64,000 bases of DNA from Liriodendron chinense (Eukaryota; Streptophyta; Magnoliopsida; Magnoliales; Magnoliaceae), in contig ML058526.1 of assembly GCA_003013855.2 (NCBI GenBank), positions 5,828,001-5,892,000 on the forward strand, read 5' to 3'. Below the pieces are notes generated by a model. It did not search any database, was not told the DNA's origin, and saw only the letters and a program-made list of their open reading frames with translations. The position numbers were made by a program, and so were the translations under genes. Below are positions 31,477-43,900 of this stretch, in pieces; the first letter of the stretch is position 1; each line of letters begins with the position of its first letter.

Positions 31477-32163
31477 GTGAGGTTCTCACCGTTCAAGTTT
31501 TCCATTAATTTAATTAAATTGAGTATTTCTTATATAGTATTGTTTATTTAAATACATGTTGTCAATTGAATTCTTATATATATTGAAATAATTGCCTTGG
31601 ATAAATTGTGATGAAAATCTTTTATTAATTGTTTCATACTTAGATTCCAATGGATACAACTTTTACTTGTTGGTTAGTTTCAAATGATTTCAGTGGATGT
31701 GTTGTACATGAATTGAGGTTGTAAGTGGGAGAATTGGTTGTAAAATGTTATAGGTTGTATTCTGAGAGAATGGCTTGTTGCCATTTAGTGAAATTTATAT
31801 TGTTGGTGTCCTTAAATGGATTTGATGCCATGTGGCTTTGTTTGGAAAGATCCTTCCTTGTTGGTGTCCATCAATGGACTTGTTTTTCAGGTGGCTTGGA
31901 CGAAGAAGAGTATCCTTTTGTTGAAAACTTTGGAACACACACAAAATAGTAATGTAATTGTCTAATTGTAGATAATCATAAAATTTGTACTATAGTATAT
32001 TTTGTTGGTCGTCTCATGGGCCGGGGATGGTGTTATGGGATGCTATGCCTGAGCCGTCGGCCTATGCTGGGTTGCGTACCCCCCATAGTGACCGTGAGCT
32101 TTTAATTGCTTGTTTTGTAAATTGGACTAATAAAAGCTGGTTAATCATACATACATGGCATTT

Positions 32164-32265
32164 GCGGGTAATGTTGGTGACGAGCCACATTACTGTCGGT
32201 TTGATATGCATTGCATTGCGGGTAACATTGGTGACGAGCCATGTTACTGTCGGTTTGAAATTCAC
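32164..32265 (+). repeat. 54-bp imperfect direct duplication in LARD LTR 1
   Basis: GCGGGTAATGTTGGTGACGA at 32164 recurs as GCGGGTAACATTGGTGACGA at 32218, followed in both by GCCA(C/T)(A/G)TTACTGTCGGTTTG. The same pair is present in LTR 2 (about 38606) and LTR 3 (about 45048). Confidence 0.85.
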
Positions 32266-32860
32266 CAGCTGGATATACATCCCCAGGCTGAAGAACATTT
32301 GCATGCACACATTCATGTAAACGGGATTGAAGTTGGAATATATGGATTGAATGTTATAATTTGTTGGTATTTATAATATGAGTAAATTGTTACATTTGAT
32401 TGTTTTAAATGTCACTTCTTTTGGAATTGTATAAATTGCTTATTGTATAATATATTATCTTTAGTTGGTCTTTACTTAATTGCTATCATGCCTGGTAATT
32501 TTGGAGGGTTTTTACCTCACTATGATAGCGTTTTAACGCTATCGAACCATAACAGTTGATGCAGGTATCTTTGGATAAGAAGTTGTAAGGTGGTGCGACT
32601 CAAGTCTACTTGTAGTGTTTATTTATTTTTATTTTTTAATTAATGTAATATTGAAACAATTGATTTGTATAAGCCCTATGGGCCCTACTTGTATAGTTTG
32701 ATTTATATTGGACATTACATGTTCTGAATTGCTTCCATTGCATTTTAAATTTAAAAGAAGAAAAAAAAAATTTATACTGGAAAGTGGATCTTTAAATGTT
32801 TACACTCGGGTTTTCAGAACTCGGGCTCAACACCCGAGTAATGAAAACTGGGGCGTTACA

Positions 32861-33634
32861 AGATGGTATCAGAGATAGAAATTTTGATAAATGAAACCTG
32901 GTGTGAGGAGGAACTTATACAAATCAAATGTCTACAGTTAAGATGTTGAAATTAGATACTTAAATTTAGGTTGATGGAAACTAGAAACTTCAATTCAGGT
33001 GAATCTCCCTTAGTTTTCAGGGTGAATTGTGAATTAGAGACCCACATTTAGGCTCCTTGAGAAATATCAGGATAGCCATCAAACTAGAAACTAAACTTAG
33101 GTTCCGTGGGAGAATTATTCCCACCAATATGTGCACAAAATTGCAAACAAGAACATTCTTTGAATTAGACCCTAAATGAAAATTTTCAATAATATGGAGG
33201 TTGAAATTTCTTGGAATTTTTCTTAGTTTAAAAAAAAAAAAAAAAAGAAGGATTGTTGCAATCTCCAACAAGTAGAAAGTAGTTGTAGTTGCACAATTGT
33301 GGGCCATAACCCACAAGTCCCGAATCGAAACTGATTTGATCGATAGAAGACCTTAATTAAATGAAGAAGACTATTTTTGAATGTTTGTTGTGATGTCTTA
33401 CATAAGTAGGAACTTAAGTGTTAGATTTCAAGAACATTAAAAAAAAAAATCACTTATTTAGGATGTCCTCTTATCTCATTTATAATTAATTTCATTTAGC
33501 TTAATTTTAACTTGGGTTTTAACTAAATGTGGCATAGTTCATGAATTAGTGATAATTGCTGGATCATTCTCATCTCTTGTATAATCTATTCCACCTTGGC
33601 TTAAATTCGGCTAGCGATTAATCAATTAGAGTTA

Positions 33635-33687
<53 letters not shown>

Positions 33688-34508
33688 AAGTGCAAGACTT
33701 TCATTTTCACATCTCATAATTAAGCACATATAAGCTCAAGTTTAACTTAGGTTTGGCCAAATATGGTCTATTCTTCATGACTTGGGTACTTGGTATTATG
33801 GAAATTAAATTTTACATGATAATTCTTGAAACTCTAAAATATACAGAACCACGGATTTGCGGAACCATAATTAAGTAATGTATGCATGATCTGATTCAAT
33901 TTCTGAGTCTTGGTGATGTTCGATGGACTCAATGCCTTGATCAAGCAGAAGACCGGATTCACTAGGATTTAGAAATAATACTAATGAACTCATTGTCTTG
34001 GCCAGGCAAAAAGTAGGGTTGGACATCATTCGAGCCAATTCGAGTTAATTCGAATCGAGTTAAACGAGTTGCCTTGGTTCGTGCCCAACTTTATATAGGA
34101 GATCAAAGTATTGAGCTTAGATCTATTACAACTGTTCTTCCGTGTTTGATGAACACTAAAAATTTTAAGGGGGGTAGAGATTATAATATTTGGAGTTAGT
34201 ATAATTTAATTCTCACACTTACATTAACGACCATGATTAAATCAATGACACTTAGAACTTTGAATGTTAATACTCATATGTATGGTGGTAGAGAAAAAAA
34301 TCTCGGGGGCGAGATTTCTTTTAAGAGGGGTAGGTTCTCATAACCCAGTTCAATTAGCTAGTTTTGTGCACTTATACACATCTGCACACATACATTTACC
34401 CCACTAATATAATAGTAGAAATTTTACAGCATTGAGTGAATCACCTTATTTCTGTTTATGTAGAAGTATGGAATTTCGCGGACGAAATTCATTTTAAGGG
34501 GGGTAGAT
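32861..34508 (+). other. LARD internal region 1 (1648 bp, non-coding)
   Basis: PBS TGGTATCAGAG at 32864-32874, polypurine tract at 34496-34507. It contains an A17 tract near 33230, an A49 tract at 33636-33684 and two further purine-tract-like motifs (34167-34178 and 34323-34333). The region just before the last tract (GGAATTTCGCGGACGAAATTC) looks like the decayed 3' end of a chromovirus coding region. No ORF matches gag, protease, RT, RNase H or integrase. Confidence 0.88.
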
Positions 34509-37500
34509 TGTAACGCCCTGCAATTCTTGTACTCGGGCGTTACCAGGAAAATCAAACCTAGAATTCATACAAACTGTCTCAACGAAATATTTATTTATAA
34601 TTCAGATGAATTTGGAATGTTGGATTATTATAGGCTATTAGTTTAATGAACAACTGTTTGTGTGTAGTCATGGGACTTTGGACATAATAATAATAATAAT
34701 AATAATAATGGTAGTTATATTAACATGAGTGTATCATGTGACTATGAATGATATAAATATTTGAACTTACACCTCATGGTGTAATATATATTAATTTCAG
34801 ATACTTTTAACTGTAGAAAATTGATTTGAAGACAACCAACCGTGGAATCATCATAAATGGGTAGTTAAAGACAAAAACCCGACTTAGAATGAGTATGGCC
34901 CACCTAAGCTATGGGTTCGTCTGATCTTTGGTCGGATGTCCTGGTAGGACCATTTAAATCAAATGGGCGGAGTGGATTTCACACAGCATGACTGTGGGCC
35001 CCACTGTTAGTGCGTGTGTGCACAAGTAGATAGTACACCCGCGGGTCACTGATTCAGCAAAATGGGTCAACAGCCGCTGACCCGTATACACTAAAGAAGA
35101 AAGAATTCTTCTTCTTTTTGTTTTTTTTTTTCCCGCCAACGGACGTTGTCCGTTTTGTGATGATCGTGACCCACTTGTGAATATCGTTTTGGTTGATCTG
35201 AGCCGTCCATCTTGTAGAGGACGTGATGTGGACCAAATCCCTAGTGTTCTGCACCATTTTGGAGCTGGTTTGTATGCTTAGTTCGAGCTCGAAGTCGAGC
35301 TGTCCAAATGCAAACTGTTTTTCCAGCAGCTTATTATTCCCTCGTTTGTGATTGTTTTGGCCCACCTTTGGACAATCCAAACCGTCTACTTTGTAGAGGG
35401 CTAGGGTCTCTATAAAACCATGTTAGTCTCCTTTGATGGGGGCCATCGATTGCAAATAAATCCTCACCCAAAGTCCAGTTATTTGTCTTGTGTTTCTAAA
35501 AACGGATGCTGCCAAGCTGGCAATCCGCGTGCATTTGTTTTCTGTCATCTCAACCCTTCATATCAACTGTAGAAGCCCTCGTCTAGACAGATCCCAGCCC
35601 TTTATTGCACTTCACATGGATCGAGCGCATCACATAAATAGGAAGCTTTCTTTTTCACTTGGTCTTTTTGCTTCCGAAAATGGAAACCCTAGCCCCAAAC
35701 GAAACTAGAGCCTCGAAATCTCTCATCTGCAAGCTTTCTTGGAGAAATCAGAGTCGGCCAGAAGCTTCAGCACATCCAGATCTCCATCGAATGAGGAGTT
35801 TCCATTGATGGCCGTCATCCTTCTCGATGATCGTTGCAGCTGCGAACCCCACTGGAGAGTTCTTCAGAGCTTCGTTTTCCCTCCTTAGAGCCATCTTGAC
35901 CGTCCAAGAAGGATCTGATCAGAGAAATATATCTCCGTTGCAAATTCGCCATTAATGGCTGAAGCTTTCATCTTCGTCTCAACTGCAAACCTGTAACCTT
36001 CGTTCATCCACCGACTTTAGATCTAAGTCGTTCATCTACTGGGTCTTTCAATCGGCTTTTGGTCTGTAAAGTCCATCCCTGGATAGATTCTCAATCTACA
36101 GCAGCAGCTGGGTCCAAATCATCGCTGTTTAAAGGCAGTAGAAATGAGCAATGGAGGTATTATGTAATTTTTTTTTCCAAACTTTCCTTGATTAGTGATT
36201 TTTCTTTTGATTTATTAAAAGTTACTTAAATTAGTAATTGCTATTATGAATATTATTTTTATTAATTGCCATTAATAATATTGCTATGTTTATTTCTGAT
36301 TATTATTAATTTTATTAGTGATTATTACTAAACTTCATTGTGACAGTTATTATTAATAAGTAATACCAGATTAATAATAATTAGTAAATTATTATTAATA
36401 TTTAACATTTTTGGACTATCATTATTGACATTATTAAACATATATATTAATTTTATTACTGCTGTCAGTATTATTATTATTTTAATTATTTTGTTACTAA
36501 TCATATCATTATTCTATTAGGATAGGATAACAGTTGTTGAATTATGAATTGTTTTAATTTCGTCAAGTATTATAATTGGGTATTAATTTACATTGGCATA
36601 ATTATTATGAGTGATTACTAATACTATTAGTTATGGATAAATGATTGCATAATATTACTAATGATAATTATTAATGTTAATGTCAATATTATTAGATGAA
36701 CAATTCGTTATTATTTTTACCAATTGCTCTTATTTATATGATTATTGGTAATTGTTATTTATTATTTCTCAATGGGAATTCGAATTTCAAAATAATTATT
36801 AACCTAGATCTAGGCCAAGATCAAAACCCCTATCTTAGAAATATCCTAACTGTAAGAATTGTGCAATTTTATTATATAAATTGCTCAATAATTTGTTGTA
36901 AAATATTGTTAGGGTTGATCGTAAAGTTCAATATCACGTCTTAACAACAATAGAAAATGATTCTTATGCTAAGGTGAGGTTTTTTCCCTTTAAGATTTTC
37001 TTTTATTTATATTAAGTATTTGTTTAATAAATTAGTGGTGCTTCTTTAGTTGATTTCTAAAGTATTTTACTTGTTCGAGATTTATACTTGATTATCAACT
37101 TGGCTTTAGTGAGGTTTTTTCCCTTTAAGATTTTCTTTTATTTATATTAAGTATTTGTTTAATAAATTAGTGGTGCTTCTTTAGTTGATTTCTAAAGTAT
37201 TTTACTTGTTCGAGATTTATACTTGATTATCAACTTGGCTTTAGTGAGGTTTTTTCCCTTTAAGATTTCCTTTTATTTATATTAAGCATTTGTTTAATAA
37301 ATTAGTGGTGCTTCTTTAGTTGATTTCTAAAGTATTTTACTTGTTCGAGATTTATACTTGATTATCAACTTGGCTTTAGTGAGGTTTCTTCCCTTTAAGA
37401 TTTTCTTTTATTTATATTAAGTATTTGTTTAATAAATTAGTGATGCTTCTTTAGTTGATTTCTAAAGTATTTTACTTGTTCGAGATTTATACTTGATTAT

Positions 37501-39303
37501 CAACTTGGCTTTAGTGAGGTTTTTTCCCTTTAAGATTTCCTTTTCTTTATATTAAGTATTTGTTTAATAAATTAGTGGTGCTTCTTTAGTTGATTTCTAA
37601 AGTATTTTACTTGTTCGAGATTTATACTTGATTATCAACTTGGCTTTAGTGAGGTTTCTTCCCTTTAAGATTTCCTTTTATTTATAGTAAGTATTTGTTT
37701 AATAAATTAGTGGTGCTTCTTTAGTTGATTTCTAAAGTATTTTACTTGTTCGAGATTTCTACTTGATTATCAACTTGGCTTTAGTGAGGTTTTTTCCCTT
37801 TAAGATTTCCTTTTATTTATATTAAGTATTTGTTTAATAAATTAGTGGTGCTTCTTTAGTTGATTTCTAAAGTATTTTACTTGTTCGAGATTTATACTTG
37901 ATTATCAACTTGGCTTTAGTGAGGTTCTCACCGTTCAAGTTTTCCATTAATTTAATTAAATTGAGTATTTCTTATATAGTATTGTTTATTTAAATACATG
38001 TTGTCAATTGAATTCTTATATATATTGAAATAATTGCCTTGGATAAATTGTGATGAAAATCTTTTATTAATTGTTTCATACTTAGATTCCAATGGATACA
38101 ACTTTTACTTGTTGGTTAGTTTCAAATGATTTCAGTGGATGTGTTGTACATGAATTGAGGTTGTAAGTGGGAGAATTGGTTGTAAAATGTTATAGGTTGT
38201 ATTCTGAGAGAATGGCTTGTTGCCATTTAGTGAAATTTATATTGTTGGTGTCCTTAAATGGATTTGATGCCATGTGGCTTTGTTTGGAAAGATCCTTCCT
38301 TGTTGGTGTCCATCAATGGACTTGTTTTTCAGGTGGCTTGGACGAAGAAGAGTATCCTTTTGTTGAAAACTTTGGAACACACACAAAATAGTAATGTAAT
38401 TGTCTAATTGTAGATAATCATAAAATTTGTACTATAGTATATTTTGTTGGTCGTCTCATGGGCCGGGGATGGTGTTATGGGATGCTATGCCTGAGCCGTC
38501 GGCCTATGCTGGGTTGCGTACCCCCCATAGTGACCGTGAGCTTTTAATTGCTTGTTTTGTAAATTGGACTAATAAAAGCTGGTTAATCATACATACATGG
38601 CATTTGCGGGTAATGTTGGTGACGAGCCACATTACTGTCGGTTTGATATGCATTGCATTGCGGGTAACATTGGTGACGAGCCATGTTACTGTCGGTTTGA
38701 AATTCACCAGCTGGATATACATCCCCAGGCTGAAGAACATTTGCATGCACACATTCATGTAAACGGGATTGAAGTTGGAATATATGGATTGAATGTTATA
38801 ATTTGTTGGTATTTATAATATGAGTAAATTGTTACATTTGATTGTTTTAAATGTCACTTCTTTTGGAATTGTATAAATTGCTTATTGTATAATATATTAT
38901 CTTTAGTTGGTCTTTACTTAATTGCTATCATGCCTGGTAATTTTGGAGGGTTTTTTACCTCACTATGATAGCGTTTTAACGCTATCGAACCATAACAGTT
39001 GATGCAGGTATCTTTGGATAAGAAGTTGTAAGGTGGTGCGACTCAAGTCTACTTGTAGTGTTTATTTATTTTTATTTTTTAATTAATGTAATATTGAAAC
39101 AATTGATTTGTATAAGCCCTATGGGCCCTACTTGTATAGTTTGATTTATATTGGACATTACATGTTCTGAATTGCTTCCATTGCATTTTAAATTTAAAAG
39201 AAGAAAAAAAAAATTTATACTGGAAAGTGGATCTTTAAATGTTTACACTCGGGTTTTCAGAACTCGGGCTCAACACCCGAGTAATGAAAACTGGGGCGTT
39301 ACA
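34509..39303 (+). repeat. LARD LTR 2 (middle, mosaic)
   Basis: It serves as 3' LTR of the first unit and 5' LTR of the second. The base at offset 377 (34886, A) matches LTR 3. The base at offset about 2778 (37287, C) and the A10-TTTA tract near 39204 match LTR 1. It also has private homopolymer changes (T11 near 35120, AAA for AAAA near 36387, T6 near 38951). The 135-bp array is at 36974-37918. Confidence 0.93.
36974..37918 (+). repeat. 7 x 135-bp tandem array inside LARD LTR 2
   Basis: Same seven units in the same order as at 30532-31476, including the C variant in unit 3 (37287). Confidence 0.95.
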
Positions 39304-40077
39304 AGATGGTATCAGAGATAGAAATTTTGATAAATGAAACCTGGTGTGAGGAGGAACTTATACAAATCAAATGTCTACAGTTAAGATGTTGAAATTAGAT
39401 ACTTAAATTTAGGTTGATGGAAACTAGAAACTTCAATTCAGGTGAATCTCCCTTAGTTTTCAGGGTGAATTGTGAATTAGAGACCCACATTTAGGCTCCT
39501 TGAGAAATATCAGGATAGCCATCAAACTAGAAACTAAACTTAGGTTCCGTGGGAGAATTATTCCCACCAATATGTGCACAAAATTGCAAACAAGAACATT
39601 CTTTGAATTAGACCCTAAATGAAAATTTTCAATAATATGGAGGTTGAAATTTCTTGGAATTTTTCTTAGTTTAAAAAAAAAAAAAAAAAGAAGGATTGTT
39701 GCAATCTCCAACAAGTAGAAAGTAGTTGTAGTTGCACAATTGTGGGCCATAACCCACAAGTCCCGAATCGAAACTGATTTGATCGATAGAAGACCTTAAT
39801 TAAATGAAGAAGACTATTTTTGAATGTTTGTTGTGATGTCTTACATAAGTAGGAACTTAAGTGTTAGATTTCAAGAACATTAAAAAAAAAAATCACTTAT
39901 TTAGGATGTCCTCTTATCTCATTTATAATTAATTTCATTTAGCTTAATTTTAACTTGGGTTTTAACTAAATGTGGCATAGTTCATGAATTAGTGATAATT
40001 GCTGGATCATTCTCATCTCTTGTATAATCTATTCCACCTTGGCTTAAATTCGGCTAGCGATTAATCAATTAGAGTTA

Positions 40078-40130
<53 letters not shown>

Positions 40131-40951
40131 AAGTGCAAGACTTTCATTTTCACATCTCATAATTAAGCACATATAAGCTCAAGTTTAACTTAGGTTTGGC
40201 CAAATATGGTCTATTCTTCATGACTTGGGTACTTGGTATTATGGAAATTAAATTTTACATGATAATTCTTGAAACTCTAAAATATACAGAACCACGGATT
40301 TGCGGAACCATAATTAAGTAATGTATGCATGATCTGATTCAATTTCTGAGTCTTGGTGATGTTCGATGGACTCAATGCCTTGATCAAGCAGAAGACCGGA
40401 TTCACTAGGATTTAGAAATAATACTAATGAACTCATTGTCTTGGCCAGGCAAAAAGTAGGGTTGGACATCATTCGAGCCAATTCGAGTTAATTCGAATCG
40501 AGTTAAACGAGTTGCCTTGGTTCGTGCCCAACTTTATATAGGAGATCAAAGTATTGAGCTTAGATCTATTACAACTGTTCTTCCGTGTTTGATGAACACT
40601 AAAAATTTTAAGGGGGGTAGAGATTATAATATTTGGAGTTAGTATAATTTAATTCTCACACTTACATTAACGACCATGATTAAATCAATGACACTTAGAA
40701 CTTTGAATGTTAATACTCATATGTATGGTGGTAGAGAAAAAAATCTCGGGGGCGAGATTTCTTTTAAGAGGGGTAGGTTCTCATAACCCAGTTCAATTAG
40801 CTAGTTTTGTGCACTTATACACATCTGCACACATACATTTACCCCACTAATATAATAGTAGAAATTTTACAGCATTGAGTGAATCACCTTATTTCTGTTT
40901 ATGTAGAAGTATGGAATTTCGCGGACGAAATTCATTTTAAGGGGGGTAGAT
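39304..40951 (+). other. LARD internal region 2 (1648 bp, non-coding)
   Basis: Same length as internal region 1 and, by eye, no substitutions. Even the long A tract has 49 bases in both. PBS at 39307-39317 and polypurine tract at 40939-40950. The sameness supports a very recent copying event. Confidence 0.88.
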
Positions 40952-43900
40952 TGTAACGCCCTGCAATTCTTGTACTCGGGCGTTACCAGGAAAATCAAAC
41001 CTAGAATTCATACAAACTGTCTCAACGAAATATTTATTTATAATTCAGATGAATTTGGAATGTTGGATTATTATAGGCTATTAGTTTAATGAACAACTGT
41101 TTGTGTGTAGTCATGGGACTTTGGACATAATAATAATAATAATAATAATAATGGTAGTTATATTAACATGAGTGTATCATGTGACTATGAATGATATAAA
41201 TATTTGAACTTACACCTCATGGTGTAATATATATTAATTTCAGATACTTTTAACTGTAGAAAATTGATTTGAAGACAACCAACCGTGGAATCATCATAAA
41301 TGGGTAGTTAAAGACAAAAACCCGACTTAGAATGAGTATGGCCCACCTAAGCTATGGGTTCGTCTGATCTTTGGTCGGATGTCCTGGTAGGACCATTTAA
41401 ATCAAATGGGCGGAGTGGATTTCACACAGCATGACTGTGGGCCCCACTGTTAGTGCGTGTGTGCACAAGTAGATAGTACACCCGCGGGTCACTGATTCAG
41501 CAAAATGGGTCAACAGCCGCTGACCCGTATACACTAAAGAAGAAAGAATTCTTCTTCTTTTTGTTTTTTTTTTCCCGCCAACGGACGTTGTCCGTTTTGT
41601 GATGATCGTGACCCACTTGTGAATATCGTTTTGGTTGATCTGAGCCGTCCATCTTGTAGAGGACGTGATGTGGACCAAATCCCTAGTGTTCTGCACCATT
41701 TTGGAGCTGGTTTGTATGCTTAGTTCGAGCTCGAAGTCGAGCTGTCCAAATGCAAACTGTTTTTCCAGCAGCTTATTATTCCCTCGTTTGTGATTGTTTT
41801 GGCCCACCTTTGGACAATCCAAACCGTCTACTTTGTAGAGGGCTAGGGTCTCTATAAAACCATGTTAGTCTCCTTTGATGGGGGCCATCGATTGCAAATA
41901 AATCCTCACCCAAAGTCCAGTTATTTGTCTTGTGTTTCTAAAAACGGATGCTGCCAAGCTGGCAATCCGCGTGCATTTGTTTTCTGTCATCTCAACCCTT
42001 CATATCAACTGTAGAAGCCCTCGTCTAGACAGATCCCAGCCCTTTATTGCACTTCACATGGATCGAGCGCATCACATAAATAGGAAGCTTTCTTTTTCAC
42101 TTGGTCTTTTTGCTTCCGAAAATGGAAACCCTAGCCCCAAACGAAACTAGAGCCTCGAAATCTCTCATCTGCAAGCTTTCTTGGAGAAATCAGAGTCGGC
42201 CAGAAGCTTCAGCACATCCAGATCTCCATCGAATGAGGAGTTTCCATTGATGGCCGTCATCCTTCTCGATGATCGTTGCAGCTGCGAACCCCACTGGAGA
42301 GTTCTTCAGAGCTTCGTTTTCCCTCCTTAGAGCCATCTTGACCGTCCAAGAAGGATCTGATCAGAGAAATATATCTCCGTTGCAAATTCGCCATTAATGG
42401 CTGAAGCTTTCATCTTCGTCTCAACTGCAAACCTGTAACCTTCGTTCATCCACCGACTTTAGATCTAAGTCGTTCATCTACTGGGTCTTTCAATCGGCTT
42501 TTGGTCTGTAAAGTCCATCCCTGGATAGATTCTCAATCTACAGCAGCAGCTGGGTCCAAATCATCGCTGTTTAAAGGCAGTAGAAATGAGCAATGGAGGT
42601 ATTATGTAATTTTTTTTCCAAACTTTCCTTGATTAGTGATTTTTCTTTTGATTTATTAAAAGTTACTTAAATTAGTAATTGCTATTATGAATATTATTTT
42701 TATTAATTGCCATTAATAATATTGCTATGTTTATTTCTGATTATTATTAATTTTATTAGTGATTATTACTAAACTTCATTGTGACAGTTATTATTAATAA
42801 GTAATACCAGATTAATAATAATTAGTAAAATTATTATTAATATTTAACATTTTTGGACTATCATTATTGACATTATTAAACATATATATTAATTTTATTA
42901 CTGCTGTCAGTATTATTATTATTTTAATTATTTTGTTACTAATCATATCATTATTCTATTAGGATAGGATAACAGTTGTTGAATTATGAATTGTTTTAAT
43001 TTCGTCAAGTATTATAATTGGGTATTAATTTACATTGGCATAATTATTATGAGTGATTACTAATACTATTAGTTATGGATAAATGATTGCATAATATTAC
43101 TAATGATAATTATTAATGTTAATGTCAATATTATTAGATGAACAATTCGTTATTATTTTTACCAATTGCTCTTATTTATATGATTATTGGTAATTGTTAT
43201 TTATTATTTCTCAATGGGAATTCGAATTTCAAAATAATTATTAACCTAGATCTAGGCCAAGATCAAAACCCCTATCTTAGAAATATCCTAACTGTAAGAA
43301 TTGTGCAATTTTATTATATAAATTGCTCAATAATTTGTTGTAAAATATTGTTAGGGTTGATCGTAAAGTTCAATATCACGTCTTAACAACAATAGAAAAT
43401 GATTCTTATGCTAAGGTGAGGTTTTTTCCCTTTAAGATTTTCTTTTATTTATATTAAGTATTTGTTTAATAAATTAGTGGTGCTTCTTTAGTTGATTTCT
43501 AAAGTATTTTACTTGTTCGAGATTTATACTTGATTATCAACTTGGCTTTAGTGAGGTTTTTTCCCTTTAAGATTTTCTTTTATTTATATTAAGTATTTGT
43601 TTAATAAATTAGTGGTGCTTCTTTAGTTGATTTCTAAAGTATTTTACTTGTTCGAGATTTATACTTGATTATCAACTTGGCTTTAGTGAGGTTTTTTCCC
43701 TTTAAGATTTCCTTTTATTTATATTAAGTATTTGTTTAATAAATTAGTGGTGCTTCTTTAGTTGATTTCTAAAGTATTTTACTTGTTCGAGATTTATACT
43801 TGATTATCAACTTGGCTTTAGTGAGGTTTCTTCCCTTTAAGATTTTCTTTTATTTATATTAAGTATTTGTTTAATAAATTAGTGATGCTTCTTTAGTTGA

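Larger units (their letters stand above)
28069..32860 (+). repeat. LARD LTR 1
   Basis: Starts TGTAACGCCC and ends GGGCGTTACA, a perfect 10-bp terminal inversion. It carries an (AAT)n tract near 28245, a candidate TATA box at 28968, a 7 x 135-bp array (30532-31476) and a 54-bp duplication (about 32164-32265). Diagnostic bases: C at 28446 (A in LTR 2 and 3), C at 30845 (shared with LTR 2), and A10 followed by TTTA near 32761 (shared with LTR 2). Confidence 0.93.

Noticed and set aside
31985..32320. 111-codon and overlapping ORFs inside the LARD LTRs (repeated at 38427 and 44869)
   Set aside because: They match no protein family, overlap one another in several frames and cover a 54-bp duplicated stretch. 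They recur only because the LTR is repeated.
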